Below are positions 1 to 7,717 of a stretch of DNA of 13,593 bases, piece after piece. Numbering within the stretch: position 1 is the first letter of the stretch; the number at the start of each line of letters is the position of its first letter. The stretch comes from an uncultured Collinsella sp. (GTDB lineage: Bacteria > Actinomycetota > Coriobacteriia > Coriobacteriales > Coriobacteriaceae). The notes beneath the pieces are model-generated. The model was not told the origin of the DNA. It saw only the letters and a list, made by a program, of their open reading frames with translations, and did not search any database. Location of the stretch: NCBI GenBank assembly GCA_900550355.1, contig URRT01000037.1, positions 1 to 13,593 of the forward strand, in the 5' to 3' direction. A program made the translations under genes and the position numbers.

Positions 1-5
1 CCTGC

Positions 6-45
6 TCGCACGGAGAGCACATTAAGTGCTCTCCGGCTCGTGCGG
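6..45. repeat. Stem-loop with 10-bp perfect inner stem
   Basis: CGGAGAGCAC (11-20) pairs perfectly with GTGCTCTCCG (26-35) around the loop ATTAA. After a 5-nt bulge on the right side, a short outer stem can form between bases 6-10 and 41-45. No T-tract follows on either strand, so it is not a typical intrinsic terminator. It could be the end of an upstream transcript or a structured RNA part. The role is unknown. Confidence 0.5.
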
Positions 46-176
46 AACTCGCGATCGACCTTATGCCCCGCCCCTCGGGACTAAGGATACATGGTTGGAG
101 TTGTCAGATGGCGAAATTCATTAGCTGGAGATACGCCTTGCTCTGCATGACGAAACATCTTCACCAACGGTTAAAT

Positions 177-212
177 AAAAAAGAAGTACCGGTTGGAGCC
201 GGTACTTCTTTT
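177..212 (-). terminator. Intrinsic terminator of metK
   Basis: A 14-bp perfect stem (179-192 with 199-212) surrounds the loop TTGGAG. Read on the minus strand it is followed by a run of T residues, and it lies about 38 bases past the metK stop. The plus strand also ends in TTTT, so it may work in both directions. Confidence 0.85.
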
Positions 213-249
213 GGTGCGTTGTTTCTTGGCTGTAGCTTTTGCCGTTAGC

Positions 250-1530
<1,281 letters not shown>

Positions 1531-1552
1531 GATTGTCCTTTCAAAAACGTGT

Positions 1553-1603
1553 CCCGGCGACCGTTACCATTCCGCCGGGCTCTCTATGCAAGGGCACATC
1601 ATA
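1553..1603 (-). promoter_or_regulatory. Putative metK promoter -10 and leader hairpin
   Basis: On the minus strand TATGAT (1598-1603) is a good -10 hexamer about 70 bases upstream of the metK ATG. The matching -35 (GTGTGA) is weak. The resulting leader contains a hairpin with a 7-bp stem, CCCGGCG paired with CGCCGGG (1553-1559 with 1573-1579), ending about 15 nt before the ribosome site. It is too small to be a SAM-I riboswitch. The assignment is inference from sequence only. Confidence 0.4.
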
Positions 1604-1636
1604 GCGCGTAAATCAAACATTCACACCCTTTCCGCA

Positions 1637-1732
1637 CCTACTCATTGGGGACAGACTTAAATGACCAGCCTTACCTAAGTGCCGACAGGTTGCCCAAAGA
1701 CTGGTCATTTAAGTCTGTCCCCAATGAGTAGG
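1637..1732. repeat. REP-like long perfect inverted repeat between metK and gltX
   Basis: Two 32-nt arms (1637-1668 and 1701-1732) are perfect reverse complements around a 32-nt spacer. The arms include the string GGGGACAGACTTAAATGACC. From memory, such GGGGACAGAC elements recur in many bacterial genomes and are associated with IS200-like Y1 (RAYT) transposases, but no such gene is in this window. There is no T-tract beside the element. As RNA it would form a very stable hairpin that could insulate metK from gltX. Confidence 0.8.
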
Positions 1733-1767
1733 TCGGTGCCCTTTGTGCGGAGGTTGCTTTGATGCTT

Positions 1768-1773
1768 TATACT
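1768..1773 (+). promoter_or_regulatory. Putative -10 box of gltX
   Basis: TATACT lies 40 bases upstream of the ATG at 1814. No clear -35 is visible at 16-18 bp. If correct, transcription starts near 1780, which excludes the in-frame GTG at 1775 as a start and supports the ATG. Confidence 0.4.
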
Positions 1774-1813
1774 GGTGCGGTTAGACATCCATCCTGCAAT
1801 CGAGGAGATTTCC

Positions 1814-3289
1814 ATGGCATCAGACGTTCGCGTCCGCTTTGCACCCTCACCGACGGGCAAGCTGCACATCGGCGGCGCCCGCACCGCTATCTATAACTGG
1901 GCTTTCGCCCGTGCAAACGGCGGCACGTTCATCCTGCGCATTGACGACACCGACCCCACCCGCTCTACCGACGAGAACACGCAGATTATCCTGCGCGCCA
2001 TGCGTTGGCTGGGCCTGGACTGGGACGAGGGTCCCGAGGTGGGCGGCGATTTTGGCCCCTACGCCCAGACCGAGCGCCTGGACCTGTACAAGCAGGCCGC
2101 CCAGAAGCTTTGGGACGAGGGCAAGGCCTATCCCTGCTTCTGCACCAAGGAGCAGCTCGACGCCGATCGCAAGGCCGCGCAGGAGCGCAAGGACCCCTTC
2201 CAGGGCTATCAGCGCCGTTGCCGCGACCTTGATCCCGAGGAGGCCCGCCGTCGCATCGAGGCCGGCGAGTCCTACGTCCTGCGCATCAAGGTGCCCGAGG
2301 ACCGCGGCGACGTCGTCATCCACGACGCCGTTCACGGCGAGGTGACCTTCGACGCCAAGGAGCTCGACGACTTTGTCATCTTCCGCTCCGATGGCACGCC
2401 CACGTACAACTTTGCGACCGTCGTCGACGACGCCATGATGAAGATCACCCATGTCATCCGCGGCGACGACCACCTCTCCAACACCCCGCGTCAGGTCATG
2501 GTCTACGAGGCCCTCGGCGCGCCCGTGCCCACGTTCGCCCACATCTCCATGATTCTGGGCGCCGACGGCAAGAAGCTCTCCAAGCGCCACGGCGCCACCT
2601 CAGTGGAGGAGTACCGCGACGCCGGCTACCTGTCCGACGCTTTCGTCAACTATCTGGCGCTGCTCGGCTGGTCGCTTGACGGCGAGACCACGATCATTCC
2701 GCGCGATGTCCTGGCCAGCAAGTTCTCACTCGACCGCATCTCCAAGAACCCGGCGACCTTCGACCCCAAGAAGCTCGACTGGGTCAATGCCGAATACATC
2801 AACGGCATGTCCGATGCCCAGTTTGCCGACGAGATCATGGTCCCCGAGCTGCACGAGGCGGGTCTCATCGAGGGCAACGTCGAGTACGGCGAGGACTGGA
2901 TTGACGCACTCGCTGCCATCGTCAAGCCGCGCACCAAGATGCCGGCCGACGCCGTGACCGTCGCCGCTCCCATCTTTGCTACGGCCGAGACGCTCGAGTA
3001 TGACGAGAAATCCGTTAACAAGGGCCTGGCCAAGGAGGGTATGGGTTCAATTCTGGACGCCGCCAAGGCCGCGCTCGAGGGCGTGGACGAGTGGACAGCC
3101 GCGAACATCGACGCCGCGCTTGAGCCGCTTCCCGAGCAGATGGACCTCAAGAAGCGCGTGGTGTTCCAGGCCGTGCGCGTCGCCGTTTGTGGCAACATGG
3201 TGAGCCCTCCGCTGGGCGAGACCATGGCGCTCGTCGGCCGTGACGACTGTCTGGCGCGTATCGACCGCGCCCGCACGATGGCGCTGTAG
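1814..3289 (+). CDS. gltX: Glutamyl-tRNA synthetase
   Basis: GltX charges tRNA-Glu with glutamate in the cytosol. The 491-aa protein is a class I synthetase: FAPSPTGKLHIGG at 9-21 holds the HIGH-type signature, and GKKLSKR at 252-258 is the KMSKS equivalent. RIDDTD (42-47) is also typical. A CxC at 108/110 and Cys136 match three ligands of the zinc site known in E. coli GltX, but the fourth position, normally His, is Asp138. I chose ATG 1814 because GAGGAG (1802-1807) sits 6 nt before it, and because the extra 13 codons from GTG 1775 lack both family similarity and a ribosome site. No glutaminyl-tRNA synthetase is seen in the window. In related bacteria GltX often also charges tRNA-Gln with glutamate for GatCAB conversion, which cannot be judged here. 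Third positions are almost all C or G, typical of a highly expressed gene. Confidence 0.98.
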   Translation: MASDVRVRFAPSPTGKLHIGGARTAIYNWAFARANGGTFILRIDDTDPTRSTDENTQIILRAMRWLGLDWDEGPEVGGDFGPYAQTERLDLYKQAAQKLWDEGKAYPCFCTKEQLDADRKAAQERKDPFQGYQRRCRDLDPEEARRRIEAGESYVLRIKVPEDRGDVVIHDAVHGEVTFDAKELDDFVIFRSDGTPTYNFATVVDDAMMKITHVIRGDDHLSNTPRQVMVYEALGAPVPTFAHISMILGADGKKLSKRHGATSVEEYRDAGYLSDAFVNYLALLGWSLDGETTIIPRDVLASKFSLDRISKNPATFDPKKLDWVNAEYINGMSDAQFADEIMVPELHEAGLIEGNVEYGEDWIDALAAIVKPRTKMPADAVTVAAPIFATAETLEYDEKSVNKGLAKEGMGSILDAAKAALEGVDEWTAANIDAALEPLPEQMDLKKRVVFQAVRVAVCGNMVSPPLGETMALVGRDDCLARIDRARTMAL

Positions 3290-3311
3290 TCGCTGCACAA
3301 ACGTTTGTATC

Positions 3312-3346
3312 CGAGCCCCGTTCACCCCGAGCGGGGCTCTTGTTTC
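3312..3346 (+). terminator. Intrinsic terminator of gltX
   Basis: GAGCCCCG (3313-3320) pairs with CGGGGCTC (3332-3339), followed by the T-rich TTGTTTCT. It lies 23 bases after the gltX stop and separates gltX from priA. Confidence 0.85.
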
Positions 3347-3371
3347 TGTACCGATGAGTGGGTTGCTGGGA

Positions 3372-3377
3372 CATAAT
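3372..3377 (+). promoter_or_regulatory. Putative -10 box of priA
   Basis: CATAAT (3372-3377) lies in the A/T-rich GACATAATAATC string, just after the gltX terminator and 52 bases before the ATG at 3430. The -35 is weak. If used, transcription would begin near 3384, leaving no leader for a GTG start at 3386 and favouring the ATG at 3430. Confidence 0.35.
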
Positions 3378-3429
3378 AATCAGTAGTGTTTGTCCCAGCT
3401 CTTTCAGGTCTGTTCGTTAGAGGTGGTGT

Positions 3430-5911
3430 ATGGCTCAACAACTGTCGCTGTTTGGTTCACCGGAACCGGAGGAGTCTCCGGCGGCACCGGCATCCATGGT
3501 CTCGCCGGGCGCCCCGGCCACCCGCTGCTGCCTCGGCCAAGCCCGAGCCTGCACCTGAGCCCATTGCCGCCTACGCGAGCGTGGTTCTCGACATTCCTAC
3601 CCGAGCGCTGTCCGAGCCATTCGCCTACTGCATTCCCCAGTCCCTTGCCAACGAGGCGCAGATCGGATCCACGGTCCTGGTTCACTTTGGTAACCGTGCC
3701 GCCGCGGGCTATGTCGTCGACATTGCGCCTGAGCTGGGCGACCTGCAGGGTAACAACGCCCTCGACCCCGCGCGCATTAAAGCCGTCGAGGCTATCCTCA
3801 GCAAACCGCTCTTTACCGCCGAGGCTGCACGCATTGCGCGCTGGATGAGCCGCGAGTATGTCGCGACGCTTTCCGAGTGCCTGCGCCTGTTTTTGCCACC
3901 GGGCGGCAGCCCGCGTGTGGTCAAGGGCGACGACGGCGTGTGGACGGTTGAACGTCCAGCCGTCAAACCCATCCAAAACCGCTGGGTGATGCTTACGCCC
4001 GAAGGCTTTGACTACACGCCACCCAAGACCGCGGTCCGCCAGCGCCAACTCATCGAGGCGCTCCAGTGTGGTCCTGTCACGACGCGCGACCTCAACCTTC
4101 TCTATAACAGTATGTCGGCGACCATCAAGTCGCTCGAAAAACGCGGCGTCGTGGTGGTGGAAGAGCGCCGCGCCTGGCGTGGCTGCAGCGAGCAGACCAC
4201 GCTGTCCTCGGCAAGCGGCAAGGCGCCGGTCTCCCTTACCAACGGCCAGCAACAGGCACTCGCGCAGATTGAGCGCGCCCGTCTGGACGCTCATGGCGAC
4301 GTGGTGCTGGTCGACGGCGTCACCGGCTCCGGCAAAACCGAGGTTTACCTCTCCGCCATCGAGCGCGTGCTCGCAGCCGGTCGCTCTGCATGCGTGCTGG
4401 TGCCCGAGATCTCACTGACGGCCCAGACCGTCGGCCGCTTCCGCTCGCGCTTTGGTGAGACGGTCGCGGTTTTCCACTCGCGTCTTTCGGCTGGCGAGCG
4501 CCTGGACCAGTGGGACATGGTTGCCAGTGGCGCCGCGCGTGTGGTCGTGGGAGCTCGTTCGGCGCTTTTTTGCCCGCTCAGCGACCTTGGTCTCATCATC
4601 ATCGACGAGGAGCACGAGACTAGTTACAAGCAGGGCTCCAGTCCGCGCTACCATGCGCGCGAGGTGGCAGCCGAGATGGCGCGCCGCTATCGCTGCCCGC
4701 TCGTGCTGGGGTCGGCCACGCCTTCTGCCGAGGCCCTCGACCGCTGCCGCCGCGGCATGTATAACGGTGCCACCTGGACGCGTGTCGAGATGCCCGAGCG
4801 CCCCGGACACGCCGTGCTGCCTACGGTCCGCATTGCCGACCTGCGTCGCGAGTTCGCACACGGCAGCCGCTCCATGTTCTCAAAACCGCTGATGGAAGGC
4901 CTGGAGCGTGTGGTCGAGCGCCGCGAAAAGGCCGTGCTGCTGCACAACCGCCGCGGTTTTGCGCCGTTTTTGATGTGCCGCGAGTGCGGCTGCGTTCCCA
5001 CCTGCAACCACTGCTCCACCGCGCTTACGTATCACGAGCGCACGCACACGCTGCAGTGTCACACATGCGGTTCGTCTTGGCGCGTGCAGCCGTATCCCGC
5101 GCCCACGAGCCGTTGCCCCAAATGTGGCAGTCGCTACCTGGCAAAAATGGGGCTGGGCACTCAGCAGATCGAGGACGCGCTGCACCAGATGCTGCCCGAG
5201 GACGTCGCCATTATTCGCATGGATGCCGATTCCACGCGCGGCAAGGATGCGCAAAAAAAGTTGCTCGAGCAGTTCGATGCCGCCGATTGCGCGGTGCTGC
5301 TGGGCACCCAGATGATTGCCAAGGGCCTCGACTTTCCCGAGGTCACGCTTGTGGGCGTGGTCAATGCAGACTTTGCGTTAAAGCTGCCCGATTTTAGAGC
5401 AGGGGAGCGCGCCTACGATTTACTGGAGCAGGTCGCCGGCCGTGCCGGTCGCGGCGATCGTCCCGGTGAGGTGATCATCCAGACCTACCTGCCCGAGGAT
5501 CCGGTCATTCGCGCCGTCGCTAAGCACGACCGTTCGATCTTTACCGACTACGACCTGGACCAGCGCCGCGACGCCCTGTATCCACCGTTCGTGCGTCTGG
5601 TCAACATTTTGGTGTGGTCGGCGAACCGAGACGACGCGCAAGACTACATCGGCCGCATCGCCAAGCTCCTCAAGCGTCGCTGGCATGCCGCCGCGCCCGA
5701 TTTTTTGCGGGCAGGGAGTGCCGCGCCGCAGGTGCTGGGCCCGGCTTCGTGTGTAATCGAGAGAGCCAAGGACCGTTACCGCTTCCATCTGCTTGTGAAG
5801 TCGCCCGTGGGGTACCATGTCTCTGATGATATCGACGCCTGCCTCAAAGAGGTGGGCTCCGTGCGCGGCGTGAGCGTGAGCGTTGACGTCGACGCCTATG
5901 ATTTGATGTAA
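3430..5911 (+). CDS. priA: Primosomal replication-restart helicase PriA, with an apparent +1 frameshift near the 5' end
   Basis: PriA is a 3'-to-5' superfamily 2 helicase that recognises stalled forks and reloads the replisome. The body shows an N-terminal 3'-binding domain (SVVLDIPTRALSEPFAY, from about 3583), Walker A VTGSGKTEVYL (about 4319-4351), the DEEH box (4604-4615), four CxxC zinc pairs between about 4975 and 5125, and the helicase C segment with GTQMIAKGLDFPE and QVAGRAGRGDRPGE. The start is problematic. ATG 3430 has a good GAGGTG site just upstream and encodes MAQQLSLFGSPEPEESPAAP, but this frame stops at TGA 3556-3558. The helicase frame is +1 relative to it and is open from GTG 3386, where it reads an implausible Arg-rich leader. 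The frames probably join near 3500-3530, for example through one extra C in the CCCC at 3512-3515. A corrected product would be about 826 aa. def follows 18 nt downstream, so co-transcription is likely. Confidence 0.93.
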
Positions 5912-5929
5912 CAACCTGAAAGGATGGCC

Positions 5930-6466
5930 ATGGAAGCCAACGGAATCGTACTGTCGCCCGACCCTCGTTTGCGCCAGGAGTGCGCCGTCATCGAGGAGAT
6001 CAACCCGGCGATCGAGGCGCTTGCCGAGAAGATGAAGAAGATGATGTTCGAGAACGGCGGCTGCGGCCTGGCTGCTCCGCAGATCGGCGAGCTCATCCAG
6101 CTCGTCACCATCGACTGCGACTACACCGACAAGAACGACTATGACCCGTACGTGCTCATCAACCCCGTGATCGTGGAGCAGAGCGACCATCTGGTGCCGT
6201 TTAGCGAGGGCTGCCTGTCCATCCCTGGCATTAGCTGCGAGATCGAGCGTCCCGACCATGTCGTCGTCGAGGCGTACGACTTGGACGCAAACCTGATTCG
6301 CTACGAGGCTACGGGCGACCTGTTCTGCGTGTGCCTGCAGCACGAGATCGATCACCTGCATGGCAACACTATGTTCGAGCGACTGAAGCCCATGCAAAGG
6401 CTCAAGGCCGTCAAGGAGTACCAGGACGCCCTGGCCCGCGGCGCTCGACCGGGCGAGACGGAGTAG
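5930..6466 (+). CDS. def: Peptide deformylase
   Basis: Def removes the formyl group from N-terminal formyl-methionine of nascent proteins, undoing the modification placed by Fmt, which is encoded downstream. The 178-aa protein carries all three family motifs: GCGLAAPQ at 44-51, EGCLS at 93-97 (metal ligand Cys95) and HEIDH at 138-142 (metal ligands His138 and His142, catalytic Glu139). Length matches the family. Two ATGs lie close together, at 5924 and 5930. The ribosome site GAAAGGA (5918-5924) overlaps the first and stands 5 nt before the second, so I chose 5930. The alternative adds only Met-Ala. The gene begins 18 nt after priA and is probably in one transcript with it. Confidence 0.97.
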   Translation: MEANGIVLSPDPRLRQECAVIEEINPAIEALAEKMKKMMFENGGCGLAAPQIGELIQLVTIDCDYTDKNDYDPYVLINPVIVEQSDHLVPFSEGCLSIPGISCEIERPDHVVVEAYDLDANLIRYEATGDLFCVCLQHEIDHLHGNTMFERLKPMQRLKAVKEYQDALARGARPGETE

Positions 6467-6477
6467 GTTAATTGTCC

Positions 6478-6579
6478 GTCCCTGGGATGGGGCCCACACA
6501 TATCATCCCGTGCTCAAACATTCTCGCTTTGCTGCGAAACTGCGCGCGGGACGATATGTGTGGGCCCCATCCCAGGGAC
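6478..6579. repeat. Long near-perfect inverted repeat between def and fmt
   Basis: Arms 6478-6509 and 6548-6579 are reverse complements over 32 nt with one mismatch. With G-U pairing the stem extends inward to 6513 and 6544. The arm contains TGGGATGGGGCCCACACATA. About 30 bases lie in the loop. The sequence is unrelated to the element at 1637-1732, yet arm and loop lengths are nearly identical, suggesting the same class of mobile or REP-like element. It starts 12 bases after the def stop and could also act as a transcription or RNA-stability boundary. Confidence 0.8.
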
Positions 6580-6668
6580 TACGTTGTCGCTCTTCGTTTC
6601 GCCCGAGTGCCGTCGGGCCAGGGAGGGGCGTCTTCGCTGATAGGTGCTTTGTTGGGAGGGCTGCTTTT

Positions 6669-6791
6669 ATGCGGCTCTTTCTTTGTTTTTGGGTATATTT
6701 GTTTCTGTTGGACTATTCTTGCGGCTGGGCGCGGTTGCGACCAAGAACGCTTTTTTGTAGCCGGCTCGGCTCGTTATTGAGAGGAGACTAA
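6669..6791 (+). CDS. Possible 40-aa small hydrophobic ORF upstream of fmt (doubtful)
   Basis: ATG 6669 begins a frame of 40 codons ending at TAA 6789-6791, five bases before the fmt ATG. A purine-rich GGGAGGG lies about 8-9 nt upstream. The product starts with a hydrophobic stretch (MRLFLCFWVYLFLLDYS) and ends in a basic tail, as a small membrane or leader peptide might. The T-rich DNA alone could give hydrophobic codons by chance, and I recognise no family. Treat it as a candidate only. Confidence 0.2.
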   Translation: MRLFLCFWVYLFLLDYSCGWARLRPRTLFCSRLGSLLRGD

Positions 6792-6796
6792 CTTTT

Positions 6797-7717
6797 ATGC
6801 GTATTGTGTTTATGGGTACGCCTGATTTTGCTGTGCCTTCGCTGACTTCGCTTGTTGCGGCTGGTAATGAGGTTGCGCTCGTTATTACTCGTCCCGATGC
6901 TGTTCGTGGGCGAGGTAAGAAGCTAGAGCCGTCTCCTGTTAAGGCTAAGGCACTGGAGCTGGGGTTGCCGGTCATTGAGGCTAATCGTATGACGCCTGAG
7001 GTTGTTGAGGTGCTCAAGGCTGCGCAGGCTGATATTTTCTGCGTGGCAGCCTATGGTTGCATTTTGCCCGATGAGGTGCTGCATATGGCGCCGCTTGGTA
7101 TTGTGAATGTTCATGCTTCGCTGCTGCCTCGCTGGCGTGGCGCCGCTCCCATTCAGCGTGCCATTCTTGCTGGTGACGAGGTTGCTGGCGTTTCCATTAT
7201 GCGCATTGGGCATGGTGTGGATACTGGTGCTTATTGTGCTCAGGCTTCCACGTCGGTTGCCGGTAAGCATGCCGAGGCGCTGACTATGGAGCTCGCTGAG
7301 CTCGGCGGCAAACTGCTTGCCGATATGCTTCCTTCTCTTGCCGATGGCACTGCCGTGTGGACTGAACAGGATGAGGCGCTCGTTACCCATGCTGCCAAGA
7401 TTTCTAAGCAGGAGATGCGCTTGGATCCGCACATGGCGGCGCTTGATTGCGTGCGTCATGTGCTGGCCTCGTCCGATACCGCGCCTGCTCGTTGCGTGAT
7501 TGCCGGCAAGACCGTGCGTGTGCTCGATGCTGCGGCGGCTGATGTGTCGCTCGGCGAGGGTCAGGTTCTCGTTAAGGCCAAGCGTGTTTACCTGGGCCTT
7601 TCTGATGGCTCGGTTGAACTGCTCGAGGTTAAGCCTGATGGCAAGCGTGCTATGACTGCTTCTGCTTGGTCTGCTGGCCTGCAGGGTGCCGATCTTATCT
7701 GGGGTGTTTTGTTATGA
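6797..7717 (+). CDS. fmt: Methionyl-tRNA formyltransferase
   Basis: Fmt transfers a formyl group from 10-formyl-tetrahydrofolate to initiator Met-tRNA in the cytosol. The 306-aa length is normal. The N-terminal formyltransferase fold starts MRIVFMGTPDFAVPSL, and the substrate loop SLLPRWRGAAPIQ is at 108-120. Catalytic residues Asn104, His106 and Asp142 (in GVDTG) match the known Asn-His-Asp set. A C-terminal OB-like domain follows from about 205. GAGGAG (6781-6786) precedes the ATG by 10 nt. The stop overlaps the rsmB start as ATGA, implying translational coupling. Codon use is clearly richer in T-ending codons than gltX, metK or priA, most strongly in the first half of the gene. Confidence 0.97.
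   Translation: MRIVFMGTPDFAVPSLTSLVAAGNEVALVITRPDAVRGRGKKLEPSPVKAKALELGLPVIEANRMTPEVVEVLKAAQADIFCVAAYGCILPDEVLHMAPLGIVNVHASLLPRWRGAAPIQRAILAGDEVAGVSIMRIGHGVDTGAYCAQASTSVAGKHAEALTMELAELGGKLLADMLPSLADGTAVWTEQDEALVTHAAKISKQEMRLDPHMAALDCVRHVLASSDTAPARCVIAGKTVRVLDAAAADVSLGEGQVLVKAKRVYLGLSDGSVELLEVKPDGKRAMTASAWSAGLQGADLIWGVLL

Larger units (their letters stand above)
1..249. other. Intergenic stretch downstream of metK, no gene recognised
   Basis: No coding region is convincing here: the short plus-strand reading frames lack family resemblance and run into the metK terminator. The stretch holds a strong hairpin at 11-35, a second possible hairpin near 62-88 (outer arms CCTTA and TAAGG, inner CCCG and CGGG), and the metK terminator near 179-212. 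The hairpins could belong to the end of a gene or small RNA left of the window. Confidence 0.5.
6467..6796. other. Intergenic gap between def and fmt
   Basis: This 330-bp gap breaks the usual priA-def-fmt-rsmB order. It holds a long palindrome (6478-6579), a small stem near 6601-6618 (GCCCGA with TCGGGC, no T-tract), and a T-rich stretch from about 6660 to 6765 that contains a possible 40-codon frame. TATATT near 6699-6704 could be a -10 box, but I see no matching -35. fmt and rsmB may therefore have their own promoter or depend on read-through. Confidence 0.6.

Noticed and set aside
1531..1640. SAM riboswitch in front of metK
   Set aside because: The leader is about 60 nt with one small hairpin. 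It lacks the multi-stem core of known SAM riboswitch classes.
1637..1732. CRISPR or simple terminator for the palindrome
   Set aside because: There is only one inverted pair, no direct repeats with spacers, and no T-tract on either side.
1775..1813. Upstream GTG start for gltX
   Set aside because: It lies next to the putative -10 box, has no ribosome site, and adds 13 residues not seen in the family. ATG 1814 has GAGGAG at good spacing.
3386..3429. GTG 3386 as the start of priA
   Set aside because: It keeps the helicase frame open, but it has no ribosome site, probably lies at the transcription start, and reads an Arg-rich leader unlike PriA.
3404..4294. Long minus-strand frame over the start of priA
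   Set aside because: Antisense shadow with no family resemblance. The opposite strand carries clear PriA sequence.
5420..6499. 359-codon minus-strand frame over the end of priA and all of def
   Set aside because: It overlaps two well-identified genes and is His/Val/Asp-rich in the way antisense shadows of GC-rich genes are.
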